A program made the translations under genes and the position numbers. Shown here one piece after another: positions 1-11,194 of a DNA stretch of 64,000 bases (within the stretch, counting starts at the first letter, position 1; every line of letters starts with the position of its first letter). Origin of the DNA: Streptomyces sp. HB132. GTDB taxonomy: Bacteria; Actinomycetota; Actinomycetes; Streptomycetales; Streptomycetaceae. Below the pieces are notes generated by a model. It was given only the letters and a program-made list of their open reading frames with translations, was not told the DNA's origin and ran no database searches. The stretch covers positions 372,001 to 436,000 of the forward strand of contig NZ_JAFBGA010000004.1 of NCBI RefSeq assembly GCF_016909575.1, written 5' to 3'.

Positions 1-1895
1 AGACCCGCCTCACGCCACTCCGGGGCGGCGTAGAGGTCGAGGGCCAGCTTCACCTGACGGTGCAGCGACTGCACCACGCCGATGTCCGACTCCTTGCCGA
101 TCCCGGAGAGGACCAGCGCCAGGTAGTCGCGCGTCGCCAGCTCGCCGTCACGCGTCATGTCCCAGGCCGAGGCCCAGCTCAGGGCGCGGGGCAGGGACTC
201 GGCGAAGTCGCCCAGGTGGGCGGTGACGACCCGCAGGGACTCCTCGTCGAGGCGGACCTTCGCGTACGAGAGGTCGTCGTCGTTGAGCAGGACGACCGCC
301 GGGCGCGCCGTGCCGGACGGGTACGGCACGGCGGTGCGCTCGCCGTCGACGTCCAGCTCGATCCGGTCCGTGCGGACCAGCTTCCCGGCCCCGTCGAGGT
401 CGTAGCAGCCGATGGCGATGCGGTGCGGGCGCAGCGTCGGCTCGCCCTTCGCCCCGGTGGGGAGCGCCGGGGCCTCCTGGAGGACGGTGAACGAGGTGAC
501 GTGGCCGTTCTCGTCCGTCTCGATCTCCGGGCGCAGGATGTTGATCCCGGCCGTCTCCAGCCATGCCTTCGACCAGGTCCTGAGGTCGCGCCCGGAGGTC
601 TTCTCCAGCGCGCCCAGCAGGTCGGAGAGGCGCGTGTTCCCGAAGGCGTGCGCCTTGAAGTAGGCCTGCACGCCCTTGAAGAACGCGTCCTCGCCGACGT
701 ACGCGACGAGCTGCTTCAGTACCGAGGCGCCCTTCGCGTACGTGATCCCGTCGAAGTTCACAAGGACGTCGTCGAGGTCCCGGATGTCCGCCATGATCGG
801 GTGCGTCGACGGCAGCTGGTCCTGCCGGTACGCCCACGTCTTCATCGAGTTGGCGAAGGTGGTCCACGAGTCCGGCCACCTCGAGCCCTCGGCGTCCGCC
901 TGGCAGGCGATCGAGGTGTACGTGGCGAACGACTCGTTCAGCCAGAGGTCGTTCCACCACTCCATGGTGACCAGGTCGCCGAACCACATGTGGGCCAGCT
1001 CGTGGAGGAGGGTCTCGGCGCGCGTCTCGTACGCCGCGTCCGTGACCTTGGAGCGGAAGACGTACTGGTCACGAATGGTGACAGCGCCCGCGTTCTCCAT
1101 CGCGCCCGCGTTGAACTCCGGGACGAAGAGCTGGTCGTACTTGGCGAAGGGGTAGGCGTAGTCGAACTTCTCCTGGAACCACTCGAAGCCCTGCCGGGTG
1201 ACCGCGAAGATGTCGTCCGCGTCGAGGTACTCGGCGAGCGACGGCCGGCAGTAGATGCCGAGAGGAACGGTCCGGCCGTCCTTCTCGTAGCTGCTGTGCA
1301 CCGAGTGGTACGGGCCGGCGATCAGGGCCGTCACGTAGGTGGAGATGCGCGGCGTCGGCTCGAAGGACCAGACGTCGTCACTGGGCTCGGGCGTCGGCGA
1401 GTTGGAGATCACCGTCCAGCCCGACGGTGCCTTCACGGTGAACCGGAAGGTCGCCTTCAGGTCGGGCTGCTCGAAGCTGGCGAACACCCGGCGGGCGTCC
1501 GGGACCTCGAACTGGGTGTAGAGGTAGGCCTGTTCGTCGACCGGGTCCACGAAGCGGTGCAGGCCCTCGCCGGTGTTCGTGTACGAGCAGTCGGCGACGA
1601 CCTTGAGCTCGTTGGCACCCGCCCGGAGGTGCTTCAGCGTGATCCGGGAGTCCCGGAAGACGGCGGCGATGTCCAGGTCCTTGCCGTTCAGCACGATGTC
1701 GTGCACCGCCGGCGCGACCAGATCGATGAAGGTCTCCGCACCGGCCTCGGCGGAGTCGAAGCGCACGGTGGTGACGGACCGGTAGGTGCCACCCTCCTGC
1801 GCGCCGGAGAGGTCGAGATCGATCTCGTACGCGTCCACGGTCAGCAGGCGCGCCCGCTCCTGTGCCTCTTCGCGGGTCAGATTCGTGCCAGGCAC
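1..1895 (-). CDS. pepN: Aminopeptidase N (M1 family), C-terminus cut by window edge
   Basis: This is a cytosolic zinc aminopeptidase that removes N-terminal residues from peptides. The 631 codons present include the exopeptidase motif GAMEN near residue 262 and the zinc motif HELAHMWF near residue 295, with the second glutamate in the following WLNESFA segment. Family members are about 850-860 aa, so roughly 230 C-terminal residues lie outside the window. The start is GTG at 1895, preceded by AGGAG with an 8-nt spacer; a nearby ATG at 1903 is in another frame and stops after eight codons. The N-terminus (MPGTNLTREEAQERA) closely resembles that of a second pepN copy at 8474-11062, so the two are paralogues. 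The family assignment is secure; which paralogue is the main enzyme cannot be told. Confidence 0.95.
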   Translation of the reverse strand, partial: MPGTNLTREEAQERARLLTVDAYEIDLDLSGAQEGGTYRSVTTVRFDSAEAGAETFIDLVAPAVHDIVLNGKDLDIAAVFRDSRITLKHLRAGANELKVVADCSYTNTGEGLHRFVDPVDEQAYLYTQFEVPDARRVFASFEQPDLKATFRFTVKAPSGWTVISNSPTPEPSDDVWSFEPTPRISTYVTALIAGPYHSVHSSYEKDGRTVPLGIYCRPSLAEYLDADDIFAVTRQGFEWFQEKFDYAYPFAKYDQLFVPEFNAGAMENAGAVTIRDQYVFRSKVTDAAYETRAETLLHELAHMWFGDLVTMEWWNDLWLNESFATYTSIACQADAEGSRWPDSWTTFANSMKTWAYRQDQLPSTHPIMADIRDLDDVLVNFDGITYAKGASVLKQLVAYVGEDAFFKGVQAYFKAHAFGNTRLSDLLGALEKTSGRDLRTWSKAWLETAGINILRPEIETDENGHVTSFTVLQEAPALPTGAKGEPTLRPHRIAIGCYDLDGAGKLVRTDRIELDVDGERTAVPYPSGTARPAVVLLNDDDLSYAKVRLDEESLRVVTAHLGDFAESLPRALSWASAWDMTRDGELATRDYLALVLSGIGKESDIGVVQSLHRQVKLALDLYAAPEWREAG

Positions 1896-2007
1896 GCGGT
1901 CATCTCCTTGCTATACGACGTTTTTGGCCATCCTTCCACGTGGGACGGGGCAGCGCGATGTCCGTTTTCCGCCGGACCGGCGCGGGCCTTCGGGCCACCC
2001 TCGGAAC

Positions 2008-2529
2008 ATGACCGCTCACGAGGCACGGCCCATCGGGCCCAGCACCCTGGAACAGCTCCGGACGACCGACGACGCCGGACGTCCCTGCGTCCCTCACACG
2101 GCCGCGGAGGGCGGCGATCCCCTGCGCTGCTGCCTGCGCGGCGTCGAGGCGGGGGAGCGGGTCGCGCTCGTCTCCTACGCGCCGCTGAGGCGCTGGGCGG
2201 CGGAGACATGGGCCCGCCCCGGGGCGTACGACGAACAGGGCCCGGTCTTCATCCACGCCGAGGAGTGCGAGGGCCCCGCGGCGGACCGGACCGGCTACCC
2301 GTTCTCCCGGGCGGGCGCACTGCGCGCGGTCCGGCGCTACGACGCGGACGGCGCGATCATCGGCGGCAGGCTGCTGGAGATACCGGCCGACGAGGAGAGC
2401 GGTTTCGACGCCGCCTTCGCGGAGGCCTTCGCCGACCCGGAGGTGGCGCTGGTGCACGTGCGGGCGGTGGAGTACGGGTGTTTCCACTTCGAGGTGCGGC
2501 GGGGCGGGGCCGGGGTGCCACTCGGATAG
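2008..2529 (+). CDS. DUF1203 family protein
   Basis: This is a 173-aa soluble protein with no signal peptide or membrane segment. It fits the DUF1203 pattern: an N-terminal CCLRGVEAGERVALVSYAP stretch, a central GPVFIHAEEC segment, and a C-terminal ALVHVRAVEYGCFHFEV segment with conserved His and Cys. The family has no established biochemical role. It starts at ATG 2008, 112 bp from the divergent pepN start at 1895, so the two share an upstream region. It ends 46 bp before a strong hairpin at 2576-2611 and faces asd. Assignment rests on family resemblance only, and the function is unknown. Confidence 0.85.
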   Translation: MTAHEARPIGPSTLEQLRTTDDAGRPCVPHTAAEGGDPLRCCLRGVEAGERVALVSYAPLRRWAAETWARPGAYDEQGPVFIHAEECEGPAADRTGYPFSRAGALRAVRRYDADGAIIGGRLLEIPADEESGFDAAFAEAFADPEVALVHVRAVEYGCFHFEVRRGGAGVPLG

Positions 2530-2575
2530 CCGCCGTTTCCTGCTCGCGGGCACCGGGGCGGGGCGGGGCGGGCGC

Positions 2576-2611
2576 GGAAGGGCGGCCCCGGATGCCCGGG
2601 GCCGCCCTTCC
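2576..2611. terminator. Bidirectional hairpin between DUF1203 gene and asd
   Basis: A perfect 16-bp inverted repeat (2576-2591 paired with 2596-2611) with a 4-nt loop lies between two convergent genes. It has no U-tract, as is usual for Streptomyces terminators. Confidence 0.85.
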
Positions 2612-2625
2612 GTGGACGAGTGGGG

Positions 2626-3822
<1,197 letters not shown>

Positions 3823-3839
3823 TCACACCGTCGTGACGG

Positions 3840-6800
3840 CTACGGCGTGACCTTCTCGATCACGACGCTGCCGGTGCCCGCCGCGGTGCCGCGGGTGTTC
3901 ACCAGCTGGACCTCGCCGAAGAACTGACGGCCCTCGGGGGCCGCTCCGGCGACCACGACCTCGGCGCCTACCTTGGCGGACGCGCCGTTGGCCAGGTTCA
4001 CGGCCTTCGACTCGTCGACCTTGATCTCGCCGAGCGACGGGGCGTAGTACACGTCCCGGTAGTCGTACTCGGTGGTCCCGGCCGGGACCGAGTAGCCCTC
4101 GATGACGATGGTGTAAGTACCGGCCGCCGGCTTCACCAGACTGACGGACTCCTCCGAGCCGGCCGTGGTGGAGGAACCGACCTCGGCCGCACCCTTGAGG
4201 ACACGCAGGTCGATGTCGGCGTTGGCGTCCGACGTGTTGCCGATGGCGACGTCGAGCTTCTCGACGCCCTCACCGATGGTGACCTCCTTGCGGTACTCGC
4301 CGCCCGTGGCGATCGACGGACGCTCGACGTCGGCCGAGCCCAGCGAGCCGCCCTTGAGCTTGCCCTCCAGGTCGCCCGCGTTGTTGGTGACCGTCCAGTC
4401 CACCGCGGCCGGGGTGCCGATCTTCGCCTCGTCGATGGTCCGCACCGCCGGGTCGAAGGAGGCGCCGAGCAGCGAGACGTCCAGCTTGTACGGGTTGTCC
4501 AGCAGCGGCGACGTACGGCGCGACTCGACCTCGATCTCCCAGACGCCGGGCTGCGGGTCCTTGTAGGAGCGCGTGTCCGGGCGGCAGGTGTTGGCCGGGT
4601 TCTCGTAGTTCGGGTAGCAGTAGATCGTGGAGCTGTCCTCCACCGCGACCCCGTAGGGGTGCAGGGAGATGAACCGCGTCTGGCTGCCCGAGCGCAGGGC
4701 GCTCATCGCGACCTCGAGGGTCCTGGCGCCCTCCGGGACGTTCACGAAGTACGACGTGGTGCCGTTGCGCTGCACCGAGCCGGTCGTCGAGAACGCGTAA
4801 CCCGGCTCAACCAGGTCCTTGGCGACGACCACCGTGGAGAGGATCTGCTGGTCAACGCCGCTGGTCCTCGAGTCGTCCACCCGCAGGATCGCGCTGTGGA
4901 CGCCGGCGGTGCGCGGCTTGGCCTGCACCTTGACGGTGACCGGCTTGCCGAGCGGCAGCGAGACGGTGCTCGAACCGGTCAGGGAGAAGGTGCCGTCGTT
5001 GTTCTTCCACGACAGCTTGTGCTTCACGGCCTTGTCCGGACCCGTGGTGCGGGTGACGGTGACGTCGTACGACTTCTTCTGGCCGGTCTTCAGACCGCCC
5101 TCACGGTCGTACAGGCCGGTGCCGAAGCCCGGGTCCTTGAGTGCGAAGTCGATCGCGGTGTCGACCGGGGCCTTGACCGAGTACTCGTGCGCCGGGGCGC
5201 CCTGCTTCTCGATCTGCTTCCAGGCGCCGACGATGTCGATCAGACCGGAGCCCTGGGCGTGCGCGGGCACACCGTCGATGTGGGTCGCGGTGCTGGTCAG
5301 CGCGGTCCGCAGGTCGGCCGGGGGAAGCTCGATGTGCTTCTGCTTCGCGGCGGACAGCAGCAGCGCCGTGGCGCCGGCGGCCTGCGGCGAGGACATCGAG
5401 GTGCCCTGCAGCATGGAGTAGCCGGCCGGGAGGGAGTAACCCGCCTCCTTCACCGGACCGCCGGGGAACCAGGTCTGCGTCGTGTTGATCGACGCGCCCG
5501 GTGCCGTCAGGGTCGGCGTGAAGCCGCCGTCCTCACGCGGACCGCGCGAGGAGAAGGGCAGCATGTCGTACTTCCTGGTGACGTTCGAGCCGTAGTTGGC
5601 GGCCCAGGTCTCCTTGGAGATCGACGCGCCCACCGAGATGACGTGGTCGGCGAGGCCGGGGTCACCGATGGTGTTCAGGCCCGGGCCCTCGTTGCCGGCC
5701 GAGATGACCAGCTGGACGCCGTAGATGTCGATGAGGCGCTTGTAGAGCTCGGCGCGTGCGTTGTTGCCGTCGTTGAGCGGCGGCAGGCCGCCGATCGACA
5801 TGTTGACGACGTCGACGCCGCGGTTGACGACGAGGTCGATCATGCCCTCGGTCAGCGCGATGTTGGTGCAGCCGCCGGACCAGGTGCAGGCACGGGAGGA
5901 GACGACCTTGGCGCCGGGCGCCGCGCCGTTCATCTTGCCGCCGAACAGGCCGTTGGCAGCGGTGATGCCCGCGACGTGGGTGCCGTGCTCGCTCTGGATG
6001 ACGCCGATGTTCACGAAGTCGGCCTTGGCACCGGCCGCGTCGTGGACGACGTCCTTGCGGGTCTCCACGACGAACGGGATGCGCTCGACGATCTGGGTCG
6101 CCGGGTTGTCGGTGCCGAAGTAGGCGACCTGGTGCTTGTCCTTGTACGGCTTGAGCACGGCGTCGTTGCCGAAGTCCGCGTCGTTGTCCAGGTCGACGCG
6201 CACGGTGCCGGCGACCGGGTCGTAGAGCACGCCCCACTGGTCGGTGGTGTCACCGTCACGGTTGAGGTCGCCCGCCATGTCGCCACCGCGGGTGGCGGCC
6301 TCCTTGAACACCTTGAAGCTGTACGAGCCCGCCGGCGCGGAGTACGTCGTGCCGCCGCTCGTGAACGTCGGGCCGGACACGGACTGGTCCATCCGCAGCC
6401 AGGTTCCGTCACCGTCGTTCACGGGGTCGGTCGCCGTCACCCAGTCGACGATCTTGCGCTCGCCGGTGGTGGTCTTCTGCAGCGCGGGGTGGCCGAGGTC
6501 GACCCCGGAGTCCAGGACACCGATGGTGATCCCGCGGCCGTCGGCCTTCGGGTGCTGCTTGACGAAGTCGACCGCGCCCGTCTCGAAGGACGGGTTGTAC
6601 GGGTTCTTCGCCGGGGTGTTCTTGCCCGGTGCCGGGTAACTCCCGGTGGCCTTCGGCTGCTTCGCCCCGGCCGCCCGGTCGCCCGCGGGCGTCGGGTCGT
6701 CCAGCTTGATCTCCTGCTTGAGGTCGATGCCCTGGACGGAGGAGAGCTTCTGTGCCGCCTTGATGGTGGCTTCGGCGGTCGCGGTCGGCACGGTCGCCCG

Positions 6801-7142
6801 GACGTAGCCGAGCTTGTCGTACGTCTGCCCCACCACGGACCCCTTGACGGAGTCCAGCTGCTCGGCGACCTTCTCGGTCGCACCGGGGGTGGTGGCGACC
6901 ATCATGGTGACGTTCTTCTCGCCCTTGGCCTCGGCCTTCGCCAGCACATCGGCGTCGGCCCCGCCCAGCTTGTCGCCCTTCGCGCTCGCGGCGGCGGGCT
7001 TCACCGGGGAGGTCGCCGGGTCGTCGGCCGCGAGGACCGGGGCGGCGCCGGTGGCGGTCAGTGCGGCCGCCAGACCGGCTGCTGCCGCGATACGTACCGC
7101 GCGTCTCGCCCCGGGTATGGAGCCGGGGGATTCCTTGGTCAT
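3840..7142 (-). CDS. Secreted subtilisin-like serine protease (S8 family)
   Basis: This large extracellular protease of about 1100 aa has an Arg-rich N-region followed by an Ala-rich hydrophobic core ending near APVLAADD, which is a Sec-type or possibly Tat-type signal peptide. Residues about 75-150 look like an inhibitor-type propeptide. The S8 catalytic triad is visible: Asp in GVLDSGVDLGHP (about residue 210), His in EHGTHVAG (about 388) and Ser in GTSMSSPQAAG (about 583). About 350 C-terminal residues form beta-rich, pre-peptidase-C-like modules. Two starts are possible: ATG 7148 and ATG 7142. The AGGG six bases before 7142 favours the shorter form. The substrate is unknown; roles in protein scavenging or in processing during morphological differentiation are plausible. 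Confidence 0.93.
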   Translation of the reverse strand: MTKESPGSIPGARRAVRIAAAAGLAAALTATGAAPVLAADDPATSPVKPAAASAKGDKLGGADADVLAKAEAKGEKNVTMMVATTPGATEKVAEQLDSVKGSVVGQTYDKLGYVRATVPTATAEATIKAAQKLSSVQGIDLKQEIKLDDPTPAGDRAAGAKQPKATGSYPAPGKNTPAKNPYNPSFETGAVDFVKQHPKADGRGITIGVLDSGVDLGHPALQKTTTGERKIVDWVTATDPVNDGDGTWLRMDQSVSGPTFTSGGTTYSAPAGSYSFKVFKEAATRGGDMAGDLNRDGDTTDQWGVLYDPVAGTVRVDLDNDADFGNDAVLKPYKDKHQVAYFGTDNPATQIVERIPFVVETRKDVVHDAAGAKADFVNIGVIQSEHGTHVAGITAANGLFGGKMNGAAPGAKVVSSRACTWSGGCTNIALTEGMIDLVVNRGVDVVNMSIGGLPPLNDGNNARAELYKRLIDIYGVQLVISAGNEGPGLNTIGDPGLADHVISVGASISKETWAANYGSNVTRKYDMLPFSSRGPREDGGFTPTLTAPGASINTTQTWFPGGPVKEAGYSLPAGYSMLQGTSMSSPQAAGATALLLSAAKQKHIELPPADLRTALTSTATHIDGVPAHAQGSGLIDIVGAWKQIEKQGAPAHEYSVKAPVDTAIDFALKDPGFGTGLYDREGGLKTGQKKSYDVTVTRTTGPDKAVKHKLSWKNNDGTFSLTGSSTVSLPLGKPVTVKVQAKPRTAGVHSAILRVDDSRTSGVDQQILSTVVVAKDLVEPGYAFSTTGSVQRNGTTSYFVNVPEGARTLEVAMSALRSGSQTRFISLHPYGVAVEDSSTIYCYPNYENPANTCRPDTRSYKDPQPGVWEIEVESRRTSPLLDNPYKLDVSLLGASFDPAVRTIDEAKIGTPAAVDWTVTNNAGDLEGKLKGGSLGSADVERPSIATGGEYRKEVTIGEGVEKLDVAIGNTSDANADIDLRVLKGAAEVGSSTTAGSEESVSLVKPAAGTYTIVIEGYSVPAGTTEYDYRDVYYAPSLGEIKVDESKAVNLANGASAKVGAEVVVAGAAPEGRQFFGEVQLVNTRGTAAGTGSVVIEKVTP

Positions 7143-7291
7143 CAGCATCCCTGTATGTGAAAGAAAGAGAGAGTCCGGAATTCGGTACCCGATGACCGCT
7201 CAGCCTTTCGTAAACGACAGGGGTTTGTGGAGAGTTGGCGAGGACGAGAACGGGACATGGCGTAGATCCGCCACCGGTGCCATTACGCCAC

Positions 7292-8302
7292 CTACCGGGG
7301 CAGGGCCACCACGTACGCGGCCGGTTCACGGTCCTCGGCCGCCATCATCGCCGTACGCAGCACCACCGACAGCTGAGCCGTCGAGTCGCGCAGCTGCTTC
7401 GGCGTCACCCGCACCACCGTGACCCCGAGCCGCTCCAGGTGCTCCCGTTCGGCGGCGAAGGCCACGTGCTCCTCCCGGGGCGAGCGGGTGCCCAGTTCGA
7501 CCGCGACCGCCGGCTCCGGCCAGTACGCGTCCACCCCTCCCAGGGAGCTGCCGCCGGGCAGGGCCAGCTCCACGTTCCACAACGGCTGGGGCAGGGCATG
7601 GTTCCGCACCATCTCGTACAGCCGGCCCTCGGCCGCCGCCCGGCCCTCCTCCAGCAACGCGTCGACGGCTTCCACCACGTGCGGGCGGCCCAGCAGCTTG
7701 GCCGCGCTCAGTTCCCGTACGACGGAGGCGGGTTCGCACCACCCCTCACGGACCGCCTCCGTCAGGATCCGGCGCACCGTCGAGGCGTCCGTGAGCGAGG
7801 AGACCGCGTCCGCCAGGGCGCGCTCCAGCGGAGCGAGCGGAACCCCGCCCCGACGGTGCGGCGTGGGCAGGACGGCGGCCCGGGTCACCTGGACGAACCG
7901 GGTCGAGCGCAGCCGCCTGGTGCGCGGCACCAGCACGTCGATCCGGTGCAGCGCGATCCCCGGGGGCGCGGAGGTGAAGCCGTACAGGGCCAGGGCGGCC
8001 AGGCCCGTGACCATGGCCTCGCCGTACGCCGCTGCGGACCGTGCCGGCACGGTCCGGCGGGCGCCGGCCGGGGGCCGCCCGGCGTACAGCAGGGCGCCGC
8101 GCACCCGGTCGTCGTTCGTGGGCGGAGCCGGGTGCAGGAGGTACACGCCGGGCAGCAGCAGCTGCCACGGACCGCCGGGCAGGCACTGCGCGGCGGTCTG
8201 CGCGGCGGTCACGCCGCGGGAGCGCAGCTGCGCGCTGGACTGCACGCGGTGGCTCACCCCGTGGACGGGGCGCGGGGGCAGGGGGGAGGCGTTCTGGGTC
8301 AT
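7292..8302 (-). CDS. AbiEi-like / DUF559-type hypothetical protein
   Basis: This 336-aa soluble protein of two-part appearance has an N-terminal region (about 30-180) reminiscent of the winged-helix AbiEi-antitoxin type found in actinobacteria. Its C-terminal region (about 225-320) carries a nuclease-fold-like core, VDAYWPEPAVAVELGTRSPREEH followed by LERLGVTVVRVTPKQL, of the DUF559/very-short-patch-repair kind. No AbiEii nucleotidyltransferase partner is next to it, so a type IV toxin-antitoxin role is not supported by context. The chosen start is ATG 8302; its ribosome-binding site is weak, and 8449 is an in-frame alternative. The stop is TAG 7292. The function is unknown. Confidence 0.7.
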   Translation of the reverse strand: MTQNASPLPPRPVHGVSHRVQSSAQLRSRGVTAAQTAAQCLPGGPWQLLLPGVYLLHPAPPTNDDRVRGALLYAGRPPAGARRTVPARSAAAYGEAMVTGLAALALYGFTSAPPGIALHRIDVLVPRTRRLRSTRFVQVTRAAVLPTPHRRGGVPLAPLERALADAVSSLTDASTVRRILTEAVREGWCEPASVVRELSAAKLLGRPHVVEAVDALLEEGRAAAEGRLYEMVRNHALPQPLWNVELALPGGSSLGGVDAYWPEPAVAVELGTRSPREEHVAFAAEREHLERLGVTVVRVTPKQLRDSTAQLSVVLRTAMMAAEDREPAAYVVALPR

Positions 8303-8430
8303 GCCGGGGAGGTTCCCGCAGGCATACGGTCCGATGACCCGTGTTACACGCCCGTCGACATTCCAGGACAAGGCCGTCCTAAAGTACGGCAGTTCGAATG
8401 ACGAAAAGGGTGGTCGTGGTGGGGATTGTG

Positions 8431-8468
8431 CGGCGCGCGCCCCGCACACACGTGCGGGGCGCGCGCCG
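8431..8468 (-). terminator. Terminator of second pepN gene
   Basis: A perfect 17-bp GC-rich inverted repeat (8431-8447 with 8452-8468, 4-nt loop) starts 5 bp beyond the pepN stop codon. Confidence 0.88.
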
Positions 8469-8473
8469 GGTGC

Positions 8474-11062
8474 TCACGCGCCCGCGTCGCGTTCCTGGCC
8501 CCTCAGCACCCGGGCCAGATCGTCCCGGGCCTCCAGGACCAGCCGCCGGAGCGCCGGTGCCGCGTCCGGGTGCGAGGCCAGCCACGCGTCCGTCGCGCTC
8601 AGGGTCGCGGGGTCGTCCTGCAGCCCGGGGAACAGCCCCTTGACCACGTCCATGCCGATCTGGATGGAGCGCTCGGCCCACACCCGCTCGATCGCCTCGA
8701 AGTACGACGCCGTGTACGGAGCCAGCAGCTCCCGCTGGGAGGGCTGTCCGAAGCCGGCGATCGTCGCCTCGACGAGCGCGTTGGACAGCTTGTCCGACTC
8801 CACGACCGCCGCCCACGCCTGCGCCTTGACCGCCGCCGAGGGGCGTGAGGCCAGGCACCGCACGTGGTGCCGCTTGCCGGACGCCGTGTCGTCCCGGGAG
8901 AGTTCGGCGTCCACCTCCGGCTCGCCGGCCCTGCCGTGTGCGACCAGCGGGGAGAGGAAAGCCCACCGCAGCTCCTGGTCGACGTCCAGACCGTCGATCA
9001 CGGCCGAACCGTCGAGCAGCCCGCCCAGCAGCTGGAAGTCCGCGTCCGACGCGGCGGACGCGGCGAAGAACCGGGCCCACGTCAGCTGGTGCTGGCTGCC
9101 CGGCTCGGCACGCCGGAGCTCGGCCAGAGCGCCCTCGGCCAGCGCCCGGCCGCCCTCCTCGCGCCAGGCCGGCGCGGCGTAGTGGGTCAGAGCCGACATG
9201 GCCCAGGCGTGCAGCATCTGCAGGACGCCGATGTCCGACTCCCCGCCGGCGAAGGACAGCACCAGGGACACGAACTCCCGGGCCGGCAGAACCGCGTCCC
9301 GCGTCAGATTCCACAGGGCGGACCAGCACATCGCCCGCGTCAGCGGGTCGGTGATGTCACCTAGGTGCTCGCGCAGAGTGGCCAGGGACACGTCGTCGAA
9401 GCGGACCTTGCAGTAGGTGAGGTCGTCGTCGTTGACCAGGACCAGGTCGGGCTTCTCGGCACCGGCCAGCTCCGTGACCACGGTGCGCGGGCCCGCCACG
9501 TCGGCCTCGGCGCGGGCGTACCGCACCAGCCCGCCCTCCGGGGCGAGCCGGTACAGGCCCACCGCGACGCGGTGCGGCCGCAGCTCCGGATGGGAGGCCG
9601 CGGCCTCCTGGGTCACGGCGAGCTCCGCGATCCGGCCCTCACCGTCGTACGTCACGACCGGCGTCAGGACGTTGACCCCCGCTGTCTGCAGCCAGGCGCG
9701 CGACCAGGCGGTCATGTCGCGCCCGGAGGTCTCGGCCAGCACCGAGAGGAGGTCGCCCAGCCGCGTGTTGCCGAAGGCGTGCTGCTTGAAGTAGCGGCGC
9801 GCGCCCTCCAGGAACGCGTCCCGGCCCACGTACGCGACCAGCTGCTTGAGCACGGACGCGCCCTTGGCGTACGTGATGCCGTCGAAGTTCAGCTTGGCGT
9901 CCTCCAGGTCACGGATGTCCGCCGTGATCGGGTGCGTGGACGGCAGCTGGTCGGCACGGTAGGCCCAGGCCTTGCGGTTGTTGGCGAAGGTGATCCAGCC
10001 GTTGGTGAAGCGGGTCGCCTCCACCATCGAGAAGGTCCCCATGAAGTCGGCGAAGGACTCCTTCAGCCACAGGTCGTCCCACCACTGCATGGTGACCAGG
10101 TCGCCGAACCACATGTGCGCCATCTCGTGCAGGATGACGTTGGCGCGGCGCTCGTAGGAGGCCGAGGTGACCTTGCCGCGGTAGATGTACTCCTCGCGGA
10201 AGGTGACGAGGCCCGGGTTCTCCATCGCGCCGAGGTTGTACTCGGGCACGAACGCCTGGTCGTACTTCCCGAAGGGGTACGGGTAGTCGAAGTGGTCGTG
10301 GAAGAAGTCCAGGCCCTGCTTGGTGATCAGGAAGACGTCGTCCGCGTCGAAGTGGCGCGCGAGCCCCTTGCGGCACATGGCGCCGAGCGGGATCTCCAGC
10401 TTCTCGCCCCCCTCGGACGTGCGGGTGTAGACGTCGCTCACGTAGTGGTACGGGCCCGCCACGACCACCGTGATGTACGTCGAGATCGGCAGGGTCTCCG
10501 CGAACCGGTGGACCTCGCCCTCCTGGGACTCCTCCGCGCCGTTGCTCCAGACCCGCCAGCCCTCCGGCGCCGTCACCTCGAAGCGGTAGGGCGCCTTGAG
10601 GTCGGGCTGCTCGAAGTTGGCGTAGACGCGCCGGGCGTCGGCCGGTTCGTACTGGGTGTAGAGGTAGACCTCGCCGTCCTCCGGGTCGACGAAGCGGTGC
10701 ATGCCCTCGCCGGTACGGCTGTAGGCGCACTGCGCGTCGACCACGAGGACGTTCTCGCCGCCGGCGAGGTCGTCCAGCGCGATCCGTGTGCCGTCGAAGA
10801 CGGCCGAGGGGTCCAGGTCCTTGCCGTTCAGCGTCACGGCGCTCACGGACGGGGCCACCAGATCGGCGAAGGTCGAGGCCCCGGCCCGGGCGGCACGGAA
10901 GCGGATCGTGGTCTGCGAGCGGAAGGTGCGCGGACCGGCCTCGTCGCCCCCGCCGGGATCACCGACGGCGGAACGCAGGTCGAGGGCGACCTCGTAACCG
11001 TCGACGGTCAGCAGCTCGGCCCTCTCGCGGGCCTCGTCGCGGGACAGGTTTTCACCAGGCAC
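8474..11062 (-). CDS. pepN: Aminopeptidase N (M1 family), complete paralogue
   Basis: This complete 862-aa zinc aminopeptidase is of the usual length for the actinobacterial PepN family. GAMENPG lies near residue 280 and HEMAHMWFGDLVT near residue 310, followed by the zinc-ligand segment WLKESFADF; the C-terminal half is the helical ERAP1-like domain. The start is GTG 11062, with GAAGGAG upstream. The N-terminus MPGENLSRDEARERAELLTVDGYEV mirrors the copy ending at 1895, showing an old duplication now separated by about 6.6 kb and five genes. Both copies keep every catalytic residue that is visible, so both are probably active, perhaps with different specificity or expression. It is monocistronic with its own terminator. 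Confidence 0.96.
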   Translation of the reverse strand: MPGENLSRDEARERAELLTVDGYEVALDLRSAVGDPGGGDEAGPRTFRSQTTIRFRAARAGASTFADLVAPSVSAVTLNGKDLDPSAVFDGTRIALDDLAGGENVLVVDAQCAYSRTGEGMHRFVDPEDGEVYLYTQYEPADARRVYANFEQPDLKAPYRFEVTAPEGWRVWSNGAEESQEGEVHRFAETLPISTYITVVVAGPYHYVSDVYTRTSEGGEKLEIPLGAMCRKGLARHFDADDVFLITKQGLDFFHDHFDYPYPFGKYDQAFVPEYNLGAMENPGLVTFREEYIYRGKVTSASYERRANVILHEMAHMWFGDLVTMQWWDDLWLKESFADFMGTFSMVEATRFTNGWITFANNRKAWAYRADQLPSTHPITADIRDLEDAKLNFDGITYAKGASVLKQLVAYVGRDAFLEGARRYFKQHAFGNTRLGDLLSVLAETSGRDMTAWSRAWLQTAGVNVLTPVVTYDGEGRIAELAVTQEAAASHPELRPHRVAVGLYRLAPEGGLVRYARAEADVAGPRTVVTELAGAEKPDLVLVNDDDLTYCKVRFDDVSLATLREHLGDITDPLTRAMCWSALWNLTRDAVLPAREFVSLVLSFAGGESDIGVLQMLHAWAMSALTHYAAPAWREEGGRALAEGALAELRRAEPGSQHQLTWARFFAASAASDADFQLLGGLLDGSAVIDGLDVDQELRWAFLSPLVAHGRAGEPEVDAELSRDDTASGKRHHVRCLASRPSAAVKAQAWAAVVESDKLSNALVEATIAGFGQPSQRELLAPYTASYFEAIERVWAERSIQIGMDVVKGLFPGLQDDPATLSATDAWLASHPDAAPALRRLVLEARDDLARVLRGQERDAGA

Positions 11063-11194
11063 GGAACACTCCTTCGTGTCTCATTCGAACAACTTTGATG
11101 GTCGCATGCGGCGGTCCGGGCCCCCGCACGGGAATGGCGGGCGCGCCCCGCGGTGTTCTGACGCCAGGTGCAGACCGACCTCATGAGGAGAGAC

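Noticed and set aside
4659..7160. Plus-strand open frame of 833 codons opposite the subtilase
   Set aside because: It is a GC-rich shadow of the S8 protease gene, with Arg/Gly/Val-rich nonsense composition and no motif.
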